From assembly GCA_003517965.1 (NCBI GenBank), contig DOZO01000072.1, positions 1 to 19,094 of the forward strand: a stretch of DNA of 19,094 nucleotides, in the 5' to 3' direction. This DNA comes from Desulfobulbaceae bacterium (GTDB lineage Bacteria > Desulfobacterota > Desulfobulbia > Desulfobulbales > Desulfurivibrionaceae). A model generated the notes under the pieces. That model made no database searches. It was not told the origin of the DNA and saw nothing but the letters and a program-made list of their open reading frames with translations. The position numbers and the translations under genes were made by a program. Of the stretch, positions 1-7,039 are shown piece after piece (positions within the stretch are counted from its first letter, which is position 1; each line of letters opens with the position of its first letter).

Positions 1-2
1 AG

Positions 3-137
3 CCGACAACAACCACGCCCAGGGCTGCGACAACCACCACGGCCAATCCCACAACGACCACGCCCAAGGCGGCGACAACCACCACGGCTAAGCCGACGAC
101 GACCACTGTTAAGTCGACAACGACGACAACAGTTAGG
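3..137 (+). repeat. Three tandem 45-base units (15 codons each)
   Basis: Units lie at 3-47, 48-92 and 93-137. Units 1 and 2 differ at few bases; unit 3 is more diverged. The period is an exact multiple of three and the units encode PTTTT-x2-[AS]-x-TTTT-type peptides, so the array expanded inside a coding frame. The array may continue beyond the left edge. Confidence 0.85.
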
Positions 138-293
138 CAGTCTCAACAGCAGGGTTCAGGTGGGCAATCACAGCAACAAAACTCGGGTGGGCAGTCTCAG
201 CAGCAGGGTTCCGGCGGGCAATCACAGCAACAAAACTCAGGGGGACAGTCGCAGCAGCAGAGTTCAGGGGGACAATCTCAAAGACAAAACTAA
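3..293 (+). CDS. C-terminal part of a Thr-rich / Gln-Ser-Gly-rich tandem-repeat protein (5' end outside window)
   Basis: Partial gene, open from the left edge and ending at TAA 291-293; 96 codons are visible. They form two repeat blocks. Positions 3-137 are three 15-residue units of the type PTTTTPRAATTTTAN. Positions 138-290 are five full 9-residue units QSQQQ[G/N/S]SGG plus a partial unit ending QSQRQN. The third Thr-rich unit has drifted (Val and Ser replace Pro and Ala). Such Thr/Pro-rich linkers followed by Gln/Ser/Gly repeats are common in secreted or surface proteins, but the N-terminal domain is missing, so export and function are unproven. The frame is preferred because the repeats keep a constant amino-acid pattern despite synonymous differences (cag/caa, ggt/ggc/ggg), and because a terminator follows directly. 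A reading frame on the opposite strand (133-330) is a shadow of the repeats. Confidence 0.75.
   Translation, partial: PTTTTPRAATTTTANPTTTTPKAATTTTAKPTTTTVKSTTTTTVRQSQQQGSGGQSQQQNSGGQSQQQGSGGQSQQQNSGGQSQQQSSGGQSQRQN
138..290 (+). repeat. Tandem 27-base repeat, five units plus a partial sixth
   Basis: Units start at 138, 165, 192, 219, 246 and 273 (partial). Each encodes QSQQQxSGG. Units 1 and 3 (x = Gly, cag-tct start) resemble each other, as do units 2 and 4 (x = Asn, caa-tca start). This points to a 54-base duplication on top of the 27-base period. Unit 5 has x = Ser. Confidence 0.9.
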
Positions 294-306
294 ACAGGTT
301 GTTGCA

Positions 307-375
307 AGGTGAAATGGGGGCAGACGACACTGCAAAAAGCAGCGAAGCGGTACAGCCCTCATTTCGCCTTTTTTT
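307..375 (+). terminator. Rho-independent terminator after the repeat protein gene
   Basis: The 14-base arm 307-320 (aggtgaaatggggg) pairs with 356-369 (ccctcatttcgcct) through 12 Watson-Crick pairs and 2 G-U wobbles. A small inner hairpin (ctgc/gcag) sits in the loop, and a run of seven T (369-375) follows. It starts 13 bases after the TAA, as expected for the end of this transcript. In the opposite direction there is no T run after the stem, so it is unlikely to stop the converging operon. Confidence 0.8.
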
Positions 376-396
376 ATGAGACTTGGTAAACGGTAT

Positions 397-412
397 CTCA
401 ACAATTGTTGAG
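397..412. other. 16-base perfect palindrome between converging genes
   Basis: ctcaacaattgttgag reads the same on both strands and lies 3 bases past the stop codon of the leftward operon. As RNA it could form a 6-bp stem with an AATT loop, but no T run follows in either direction. It could be an operator-like protein site or a minor 3'-end hairpin; the sequence does not decide. Confidence 0.4.
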
Positions 413-415
413 TTC

Positions 416-1354
416 CTATGACTTTCTTGTCACTCGTTCCCCGACCAGGTAAACCGGCCTGGCCTTTATTTCATCGAAGATCTGGGCGAGATAGGCGCCC
501 AGGATGCCGATGCCGAGCAAGTTGGCCGAGCCAAAGAAAATGATTATCAGGGTGAGCGATGTCCAGCCGCTGATCGCCACTCCGGTTATCCATGACCAAA
601 GGGCTTGCACCGCCAGCAGGAAGGAAATAAAAATACCCAGGAGACCGAGGCGAAACACCGCGGTCAACGGTTTGGCCGAGAAGGCCGTGATGCCGGTGAC
701 GGCCAGTTTGATCAGGCCTCCGGTGGTCCAGGAGGTTGTGCCGGCCAGGCGCGGCTGCACGTCGAAAGGCAAGTCGATCTGCTTGAAGCCGGTCCAGACA
801 GTCATGGCTCGGAAAAACCTGATTTTTTCCGGCATGCGCAACAGCGTGTCGATCACTGCACGTTTCATCAGGCGAAAATCGCTTGCTCCATCAAGATCAA
901 GTCCGGTGGCGGCCAGCATGAAACGATTGAAGTGCTTGGCGAACATCCTGGCCAGCCAGCCATCGGCGGTGCGCGCACTCTTCCTGGCCGCCACGATGCC
1001 GACTGTTTCATCCGTTGCCGCGTTTAGTATTTGCGGCAACATGGACGGTGGATGCTGGCCATCGCCGTCCATGACTATGACCCACTCGCCTCGCGCTGCC
1101 TCAAGCCCCGCCAGAATTGCGGCTTCCTTGCCAAAATTTCGCGTAAAACGAAGGCCCTGCACCTGAGACTCTGTTTGGGCAGCCTGGCAAACCCGCATCC
1201 AGGTTTGGTCAGAGCTGCCGTCGTCAACAAACAGCAGTTCGACCTCGCTTGTCCAGTCCTGCAAGGCTTGCTGCATGGCCGCAAGGAAGGGAGCAAACGT
1301 GTCTTCTTCGTTGTGCAGGGGGATAACGATAGAAAGCAGTTGACAATTTTTCAT
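416..1354 (-). CDS. GtrB/DPM1-type polyprenyl-phosphate glycosyltransferase (GT2)
   Basis: Predicted to transfer a sugar from a nucleotide sugar to undecaprenyl phosphate on the cytoplasmic face of the inner membrane. The 312-residue protein begins with the GT2 fold (SIVIPLHNEE at 8-17). It carries the nucleotide-binding FVDDGSSDQT (Asp44/45) and the metal-binding MDGDGQHPP (Asp96, Asp98), then two C-terminal membrane helices (about 232-258 and 265-293). This length and layout match the GtrB / bactoprenol glucosyltransferase group. I chose the ATG at 1354 because it overlaps the upstream gtrA-like stop codon (ATGA) and gives the usual N-terminus; an in-frame ATG at 1366 would add four residues. 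It is the last gene of a tightly coupled leftward operon. The sugar donor cannot be read from the sequence. Confidence 0.88.
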   Translation of the reverse strand: MKNCQLLSIVIPLHNEEDTFAPFLAAMQQALQDWTSEVELLFVDDGSSDQTWMRVCQAAQTESQVQGLRFTRNFGKEAAILAGLEAARGEWVIVMDGDGQHPPSMLPQILNAATDETVGIVAARKSARTADGWLARMFAKHFNRFMLAATGLDLDGASDFRLMKRAVIDTLLRMPEKIRFFRAMTVWTGFKQIDLPFDVQPRLAGTTSWTTGGLIKLAVTGITAFSAKPLTAVFRLGLLGIFISFLLAVQALWSWITGVAISGWTSLTLIIIFFGSANLLGIGILGAYLAQIFDEIKARPVYLVGERVTRKS

Positions 1355-1746
1355 CGGAATACCCATGTTCGACAGAGAATAAAATTCAGGACGACAATGC
1401 CGGCTTCAATGCCCAGCTTGGCCGCAGTTTCAAAGAGGCCTTGTTGAAGGCCCAGCAGATGCAAGGCGGTTGTGGATAAAAACGTGGAGAGCGTCCATAA
1501 GGCAGCATAGCGAATGCCTGTGCTGCGCCAGGTATTTGCGAGCAACTGGCCAATGCGAAACGTCCAGAAATGGTGGCCGGCATGGGTAGCCAGGGCTCCG
1601 ATCAGGCGTGCGGCAATATTGGCCAGGATCAAGTCGGCGCCTGAGGCGCGCAACAGGGAAAAAGTAGCGATGTCCATGCCCAGGGCGGTGACCCCGACCA
1701 AACCGTAGCGAACAACTTGCCGATTGAGTAACAACCTCACGCTCAT
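1351..1746 (-). CDS. GtrA-family membrane protein (putative polyprenyl-sugar flippase)
   Basis: A 131-residue protein with four hydrophobic segments (about 12-33, 36-52, 80-98, 108-125). It has typical GtrA features: RYGLVGV near the start, the conserved aromatic HHFWTFR at about 58-64, and a C-terminal NFxxxRTWVFR. GtrA proteins are thought to flip polyprenyl-phosphate-linked sugar from the inner to the outer face of the cytoplasmic membrane. It overlaps both neighbours by an ATGA junction: its ATG overlaps the stop of the 853-residue gene and its stop overlaps the GtrB-type start. An AAGG Shine-Dalgarno-like stretch lies about 9 bases upstream of its ATG. Pairing with the GtrB-type gene is the usual arrangement and supports the assignment. 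Confidence 0.85.
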   Translation of the reverse strand: MSVRLLLNRQVVRYGLVGVTALGMDIATFSLLRASGADLILANIAARLIGALATHAGHHFWTFRIGQLLANTWRSTGIRYAALWTLSTFLSTTALHLLGLQQGLFETAAKLGIEAGIVVLNFILCRTWVFR

Positions 1747-4304
1747 TTGTTTCTGCCTTCTGCAAGCATCTTTTTAGCCCACCTGTCCTTGGGAAATTCT
1801 TTCTGCAAACGTTGTCTGGCCGTGTCCGCTTCTGCCGATGGGCCAGCCAGGTTCGCGAGGGTATAGAGTGATTCTGGCAGCCAGTAACCATGGTAGTTGG
1901 CGACAAGCAGCCGGTACAGCGGCAAGGCAAGATCCGGACGCTGCGCCTGTTCCCAGGATTTTGCCGCCCAGAACAGGGCCTCTTCGCGCTGGGCATCGGT
2001 ACGCCGATGCTTAAAGGCGCCCTGGAAAGCCGTAGCGGCTTGGGCAGGGCGATTGGCGCGTGCCAGCCCCCAGGCTTTCAGGTAAAGGCCTTCCGGGTTA
2101 TGGCTGACGCCCCATAGCCCTATGGAGATCAGCATCATGGGCCAGAGCATGACTTCCTTGCGCCAGGTGCGGATGGGTTGGTCCGAGGCAATCTGGTGGT
2201 TGATGCTTCGCTGCCTGACCAGCAGGAACAGGGAGATTGCGGCCAGCAGGGTGCAGGCCATTGCCATCCAACCAAGCTGGGTATGTCCATATTCCAGCCG
2301 TACTTCGGCTTCTTCCGGCACTACCAGCATGAAGCCTGGCGCGGCGAGATAAAGCTTGCCTCGACTTACCAATCTCCAGCGGGGATGCCAGCTCACACGG
2401 AGCAGATGCGCGGCCCCCGGGGCTTCCGTATGCCAGGTGATCTGCTCACGGTTCATTTGCAAATTCGTGATTTTTGCCTGCGCAGGTGCTGGCAGAATGG
2501 TGGGAATTTCATTTGTCCCATTAAAAACTGGCAATTCACTGGCAAACCTCTCCCGGGAACGAAACCAGCGGTAGCTTTCTTCCATCCAGCCCGCCCGTGG
2601 CAGCCAGTGTATCGGCTTATCCAGCAGATCGACCAGGTGGGTAGAAAAGTTTTTCAACCGATACACGGAGAAAGGCAGGATTTCAGCGGCAAGCTCGAAT
2701 TCAGTGGAGCTTGCCAGGGCTTGGCGCGCAAGGTCGCTGCGGATCAGGACTTCATTGGCAAACAAAAACTGCATGTGCGCCGCCGCCATTTCTGGATCGA
2801 GGCTGGCGCTGGGAAAGCGGGCGAGGGGCGAAGAGGGGCGCGCCGACACCTCGCTCTGCAACTGGTAAACCGCAGGGCTGATCAGGGCCGACTCCATATA
2901 CAAACCTTCCAGCACCGGTCTGCCCTCCAGGAACATCGGCAGCGCTTCCAGAGTACGGGTTGAACCAAGATCGTTATTGTCCGGGTCATGTTCAAAGAGC
3001 AGGCGCGGGGTTTCCATGTTGCCTGAAAGCACAGGGAAAAGACGCTGCAACTGCTGCCATTGGGGCTTTGTTTCAAGGCCGGAATGATTCCACAAACCCC
3101 AATCCGGCGCAGCCTTGATATTTTGTCCCACCCAGACCATGAAAGCAAGCGCCGCCGCCAGCGACAACAAATGCCAACCAGCTCTGGACAAGCTTGCAAG
3201 CCGAAGCGAAACATGTTGCCAAAACAGGCCAAATCCCAAGCCACAGGCGATTGCCCCAAACAGCCAGACAAAGGGGAAAAATCGGATATCCGCCAAGCCT
3301 ATCCAGCCACCAAAGGCAAAACCCACCGCCGCCAACAGGGCGGACATGGCGAAAAAGCCTGTGGCATAAAGAATGCCGGCCACCTCTTTTTCTTCTGACA
3401 AGTCGACTTTTGCCGTGCACAAACGCCGCAAGGCAGTCCAGCCAAGCAGTCCTGCCAACCCTGCGCCAAGCACCGGCCACAAGGAGGCGGGGAAAAATTC
3501 CCGCCAGTTGTTTGTCTCAAACAAGGCATCATTGGGAATGGTGTATTGATGCATTTCCAACATGGGCCAAAGCCAACCCGCCAGCAGGAAAAAAGCCAGT
3601 CCATGCCCGAGGACAAGCAGGCGCAGGTTGCGTAGAAAATGCTGGCGATCAAAGAGAAAGGCGCTGGTGGCAAAGCCAGTGATCAGCAGCGCGAAGCCGT
3701 GCGAAAAACCGGTTGCCGCTTCGAGCAATGCCGCCAGCCACCAGCCGCGCCCGCTTTGCATGACTCGCAACCAGGCGATCAGGGTCAGCGTGGAAAACAA
3801 CATCCCATAGCTGTAGGCGAATTCTCCTGCCAGAGTGGAAAGCAGATTGCCGCCCCAGATGGAATTCTGCTCGTGAAAGATGAAACCCGTGACAGCCAGC
3901 GCCGCCCAGATGGCTACCGCGCGTGGAACAGCCAGCAGCCGCACGCCGCCGAGCCAGACCGCGCCAGGCAAAAGCATGGCCGCCAGGAACATGCCGTTTT
4001 TCATGGCGATGCCAAAGGGCAGGATGCTCGACAGCAGAGCAATAACGATGAACGGCAAAGGGAAATAATAGGAAAGAAAGGGGAGACCGGCAAACACCTC
4101 CGGCATCCATGCCGTAACCTGGCCGTGGGGAAGAAGCTCATGGCTGTACAACCAGGCGTAAAGAAGGTGCGAGGCCACGTCGCCGCCGGTTGGCAGGTTA
4201 GTCGACCACAGCATTTGCAAGCCGAGTGTGGCCGAGACCAGAAGCGCAAAGCCAAGAACAACGGCAGCATCGAGCAGCAGCAACGATTTCGTATTCTTAC
4301 TCAT
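1743..4304 (-). CDS. Large polytopic membrane protein, PTPS-related / GT-C-like, with TPR-like C-terminus
   Basis: An 853-residue protein with roughly a dozen membrane segments in its first half, a long mainly extracytoplasmic region, further hydrophobic segments near 680-730, and a soluble tail. Residues 38-85 (TGGDVASHLLYAW...HGQVTAWMPEVFAGLPF) match the pattern of the membrane proteins called 6-pyruvoyl-tetrahydropterin-synthase-related: D-x3-H, a G-x-V...W motif, then G-x-P and YYFPLP. Despite the name, these are not pterin enzymes. Asp42 sits in the first outside loop, where GT-C glycosyltransferases keep their catalytic acid. LEGRPVLEGLYMESALISP (about 460-480) resembles YfhO-type proteins. 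The last 115 residues form TPR-like helical pairs (RANRPAQAATAFQGA, WEQAQRPDLALPLYRLL). I infer a lipid-linked-sugar-dependent transferase acting with GtrA/GtrB; this is not proven. Its start overlaps the upstream gene by 8 bases. Confidence 0.7.
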   Translation of the reverse strand: MSKNTKSLLLLDAAVVLGFALLVSATLGLQMLWSTNLPTGGDVASHLLYAWLYSHELLPHGQVTAWMPEVFAGLPFLSYYFPLPFIVIALLSSILPFGIAMKNGMFLAAMLLPGAVWLGGVRLLAVPRAVAIWAALAVTGFIFHEQNSIWGGNLLSTLAGEFAYSYGMLFSTLTLIAWLRVMQSGRGWWLAALLEAATGFSHGFALLITGFATSAFLFDRQHFLRNLRLLVLGHGLAFFLLAGWLWPMLEMHQYTIPNDALFETNNWREFFPASLWPVLGAGLAGLLGWTALRRLCTAKVDLSEEKEVAGILYATGFFAMSALLAAVGFAFGGWIGLADIRFFPFVWLFGAIACGLGFGLFWQHVSLRLASLSRAGWHLLSLAAALAFMVWVGQNIKAAPDWGLWNHSGLETKPQWQQLQRLFPVLSGNMETPRLLFEHDPDNNDLGSTRTLEALPMFLEGRPVLEGLYMESALISPAVYQLQSEVSARPSSPLARFPSASLDPEMAAAHMQFLFANEVLIRSDLARQALASSTEFELAAEILPFSVYRLKNFSTHLVDLLDKPIHWLPRAGWMEESYRWFRSRERFASELPVFNGTNEIPTILPAPAQAKITNLQMNREQITWHTEAPGAAHLLRVSWHPRWRLVSRGKLYLAAPGFMLVVPEEAEVRLEYGHTQLGWMAMACTLLAAISLFLLVRQRSINHQIASDQPIRTWRKEVMLWPMMLISIGLWGVSHNPEGLYLKAWGLARANRPAQAATAFQGAFKHRRTDAQREEALFWAAKSWEQAQRPDLALPLYRLLVANYHGYWLPESLYTLANLAGPSAEADTARQRLQKEFPKDRWAKKMLAEGRNK

Positions 4305-5145
4305 GGACGGTTTTTTTCCGTTGCAAGCATAGGCCCAGCAATATCAGCAGTAAGCTCACCACGGCCAGGGCGCCCACAAAAATCAATATTGCCTTGCCGA
4401 TTGAGACCAGAACCCAGAAAGGTTGGTGGGTCTGACCGCGCAGCAGGCCCTCAGGCACAATCTGCAAGGACAATCCCTCTGTAGCCGAATTAGCCTCCTC
4501 GTGCAACAGCCAGGCCCCGGCCAGACCGACTCCCGACTCGACCTCAAACCACGGTTCGACGCCCCAGGCATGGCGAACGACACGGGACAACCCGGTAAAC
4601 GTGTCCAGTGGGTAGGCGAGTTGGGCAACGCCCTGATCCGGGACAATCAAAACATAGGTCGCCCGGATGCTGGCTTGGGTTTTAGAAGGCGCATAAATGC
4701 GTAAACGCGCCCCGATGTGCTGGGTCTCCAGCCTGTCAGTAGCCTGCCTGGGGGGAAGCGGCCAGGCAATCTGGGCAATCGGCGCGCCGGCCTGATCATG
4801 AACGTGGACCAGAAAAGGACGCAGATAAGCCGGGTGAGTGCGATTTGGCGTAGTCGAGGTCAGCATGAGGCCGCGCACCTTTTTCAACGGCGCAATCTCG
4901 CCAGGCCCATCACCTTCAAGAGCGAGACGCTCCCAATCGCCACTTGACGCAAGTTGCCAGATACTCGGACGATAAGCGCGCTCGTCGCCACGATTCTCGA
5001 TAGAAAAATGGCCATCTGCGAAAGTTTCCAGCTGAAACGACAAACTTTCGGCCATTGCAGGCGAAACAATCGTTAGGAGCAGGAGCCCGCCCAAAATAGT
5101 GCTGAGCACAGACGTCATGATTTGGTTGCCAAAAAAACCTCGCAT
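4297..5145 (-). CDS. Secreted, single-pass membrane-anchored protein of unknown function
   Basis: I do not recognise this 282-residue protein. It has a signal peptide (about residues 10-32, ending SPAMA-ES), a 210-residue extracytoplasmic domain rich in beta-type segments, one C-terminal membrane helix (about 245-274) and a short basic tail (LQRKKTVHE). The topology resembles periplasmic proteins anchored at the C-terminus. The ATG at 5145 has an AAGG element six bases upstream, but it overlaps a perfect -10 hexamer (TATAAT, 5149-5144). If that hexamer is used, translation would begin at the ATG at 5118 (MTSVLS), which also gives a more typical signal peptide. The stop overlaps the start of the 853-residue protein gene by 8 bases (ATGAGTAA), so the two products are probably made together and may act as partners. 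Confidence 0.75.
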   Translation of the reverse strand: MRGFFGNQIMTSVLSTILGGLLLLTIVSPAMAESLSFQLETFADGHFSIENRGDERAYRPSIWQLASSGDWERLALEGDGPGEIAPLKKVRGLMLTSTTPNRTHPAYLRPFLVHVHDQAGAPIAQIAWPLPPRQATDRLETQHIGARLRIYAPSKTQASIRATYVLIVPDQGVAQLAYPLDTFTGLSRVVRHAWGVEPWFEVESGVGLAGAWLLHEEANSATEGLSLQIVPEGLLRGQTHQPFWVLVSIGKAILIFVGALAVVSLLLILLGLCLQRKKTVHE

Positions 5146-5149
5146 TATA
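5144..5149 (-). promoter_or_regulatory. Candidate -10 box for the leftward envelope operon
   Basis: A perfect TATAAT on the minus strand lies immediately before, and overlapping, the first possible ATG of the secreted protein gene. No good -35 hexamer is visible 16-19 bases upstream, so the call rests on the -10 alone. It would give the four-gene operon its own promoter, separate from the sulfatase gene 136 bases upstream. Confidence 0.3.
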
Positions 5150-5218
5150 TGCCTTGTATCTTGAGTTTCTGATCCAGGAACAGGAGATCATCCCGGTAAA
5201 CGTGGGTGATCACGATTC

Positions 5219-5249
5219 AGTATATTGATTGACGATAGTTTTATATACT
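5219..5249. other. Inverted repeat in the gap between the sulfatase and operon genes
   Basis: agtatat (5219-5225) and atatact (5243-5249) form a 7-bp stem with a 17-base loop, 30 or so bases after the sulfatase stop codon. It is AT-rich and has no T run, so it is a poor terminator. The palindrome gtgatcac (5207-5214) lies alongside. Function unknown. Confidence 0.25.
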
Positions 5250-5281
5250 TTGGAATGGTCTCGCATTTTTCTGAGTCCCCT

Positions 5282-7039
5282 TTATTGCACAGCCTGCGGT
5301 TTTTCTCTGATAGGGCGCTTGGATGAGGCGGCATCCATTGCCTGGGACATGATGTCCAGGTAATCGGAGCGGTAAGCGTTTTGGGCCAATGGGGTGTCAT
5401 GGGTTGAGAAGTTGCAATCGTGCTCCCGGCAGTATCTGCCGTTGGTCGCATAGTTAAGGATGATGCGGGGAATGTCGAAATGGTGGATGGTGTTCTGTCG
5501 CATTGGCCGACCGTTTTCGATGATGAAGATCCTGTTTTTAAAGGTAGCCTTTTCGGAGCCGTCAAGATACTTGAGATCTTTGTAGCTCTGGCTGTTTGAG
5601 GGACTTGGTAAATGATCGCTTACCAGGATGATCAGCGAGTGCGGATCTGCCGCGATCAATCCTTTGACAAAGATGGCGATGGCTTCGGTGCGATAGTAGT
5701 ACTGGTTGGCGGCTTTTTCCAGTCCTTCGTCCTGCAATTTGCCTACCATTTTTATAATCTTGGGTCGTTTGCTGAGGTTGAGGTCGTGAGGGCTGTGCCC
5801 GTACATACCGATGATGTAGTTGAAAATGGGAAGTTTTTTGTTTTCTTTGATCCGTTTGCTTATAAAGGTTAGATTTTGGGTTAAAAGCACTCCGTCAAAC
5901 ATATATTCTTCGTCAGTTACATCTCCCGCGGAGAAATAGGTTTCGTAGCCTGCGGCAAATTCCTGTGGATAATATCTTTTCTCAAAACCAATTCCAGCAT
6001 AAGCGTTGGTTGAGTTAAAAAAATCGGGTTTGTAGGCGTTGGTGGCGGTGGTCTCGTAACCGCCTTGGGCGAGAATTCTGGGAAGACAGTGGGCTTTGGC
6101 CCCGGTGAACATATCGAACTCAATGCCGGAAAATTCCCGCAAGGCCGGAGTCCCGCAGAGGATTTCGAACTCGGCCTGGGCTGTGCTTCCAGCAAATACT
6201 GGCGAGATGGAAAGTCCTCCTTTTTTCCCGAATAGTTTGCGGAAGGCGGGATGAGTCGGATTGCGGGAAAATTTGGCTTCTTGTAAAAGCGAGGGATCCA
6301 GAAAGCTTTCAAGAACGAGCAGGTGGATATTCCTTTTCTCCTGTTGGTTTTTGAGCTCGGCACTTACCTTGGCAAAATCAACCAGGGCGGCAGGATTAAT
6401 CTGATGCCCGGCTATTTTTTCGCGGGAGCTTTTCCGTCTGGCCTCATTGTACAGCGTCATGCTCAGGCGACCGTTATTGCGGACGCTGGCCGTGTCGGAA
6501 TAGAAAACGATCTCTTGCTGGGTTTCCTGAAAAATTGTCATAAACAAATCAGGATGCCACTCCACCAGTAGCAGCATTGTCAGGAGAGGCAGCGCGATGA
6601 TAGCCGTCGTTACCCGCTGGCTCCGCAAGTCGAGGGCGAGTAGAAAAGCCAGCAAGGGAAGGCAGATCGAGACTCCGATCATTATGAGGGCTGTAAGGGG
6701 AAGAACTTGCAACAGCTCAGGTAGTTCGGATATTTCGGTGATTCTCAGCATCCGGCCAAACATGATGAAATAGACATCAAACACCCCGTAAAGCATGATG
6801 ATTGGCATCGCGGCTGCCAATGGTTGCAGGCGGGATTGGCGAAGGAGCTGATTGAAAAAGAAAAAGAGATAGATCAATAGGGGGATTTCCAGACGCCAGG
6901 CTGGAAGCAATGAAGGCAGGCCGCCATATAGCGGGAGAATCTCCGTGTAACCGAGAAGAAAGAGCAGGAATAAAGTGTAGCGGTTTAAAATCATCTCTCG
7001 CGGGAAGAGATATGGGCGCAAGGTTGAGGGCATGGTCAT
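5282..7039 (-). CDS. LtaS/MdoB-type membrane sulfatase-fold transferase (phosphoglycerol/phosphoethanolamine transferase-like)
   Basis: The protein has five N-terminal membrane helices followed by an extracytoplasmic sulfatase-fold domain, the layout of LtaS, OpgB/MdoB and related lipid head-group transferases. All the key residues are present. Counting from the TTG at 7162, they are the metal-binding Glu285 in LVLESFLD, the nucleophile Thr327 in FAGSTAQAEFEIL, His456 in YGHSPHD, and Asp516-His517 in VSDHLPS. It should be catalytically active on a phospholipid donor, attaching a head-group to a periplasmic glucan, lipid A or another glycan; the acceptor is unknown. The start is uncertain. TTG 7162 and ATG 7153 add a hydrophilic extension. 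ATG 7039 (used here) and ATG 6994 begin close to the first helix. No start has a strong Shine-Dalgarno. Its gene is 136 bases upstream of the GtrA/GtrB operon. Confidence 0.82.
   Translation of the reverse strand: MTMPSTLRPYLFPREMILNRYTLFLLFLLGYTEILPLYGGLPSLLPAWRLEIPLLIYLFFFFNQLLRQSRLQPLAAAMPIIMLYGVFDVYFIMFGRMLRITEISELPELLQVLPLTALIMIGVSICLPLLAFLLALDLRSQRVTTAIIALPLLTMLLLVEWHPDLFMTIFQETQQEIVFYSDTASVRNNGRLSMTLYNEARRKSSREKIAGHQINPAALVDFAKVSAELKNQQEKRNIHLLVLESFLDPSLLQEAKFSRNPTHPAFRKLFGKKGGLSISPVFAGSTAQAEFEILCGTPALREFSGIEFDMFTGAKAHCLPRILAQGGYETTATNAYKPDFFNSTNAYAGIGFEKRYYPQEFAAGYETYFSAGDVTDEEYMFDGVLLTQNLTFISKRIKENKKLPIFNYIIGMYGHSPHDLNLSKRPKIIKMVGKLQDEGLEKAANQYYYRTEAIAIFVKGLIAADPHSLIILVSDHLPSPSNSQSYKDLKYLDGSEKATFKNRIFIIENGRPMRQNTIHHFDIPRIILNYATNGRYCREHDCNFSTHDTPLAQNAYRSDYLDIMSQAMDAASSKRPIREKPQAVQ

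Noticed and set aside
138..290. CRISPR array
   Set aside because: The 27-base units are contiguous with no spacers and encode a regular peptide in one frame.
1743..4304. Pterin enzyme linking the left operon to FolE2, because of the 'PTPS-related' family name
   Set aside because: The name reflects a historical annotation. The protein is a polytopic membrane protein with no pterin synthase motif.
2178..4484. Long plus-strand frames (2178-2963, 3639-4484) across the 853-residue gene
   Set aside because: Arg/Gln-rich composition without domains, opposite a continuous membrane protein frame with recognisable motifs.
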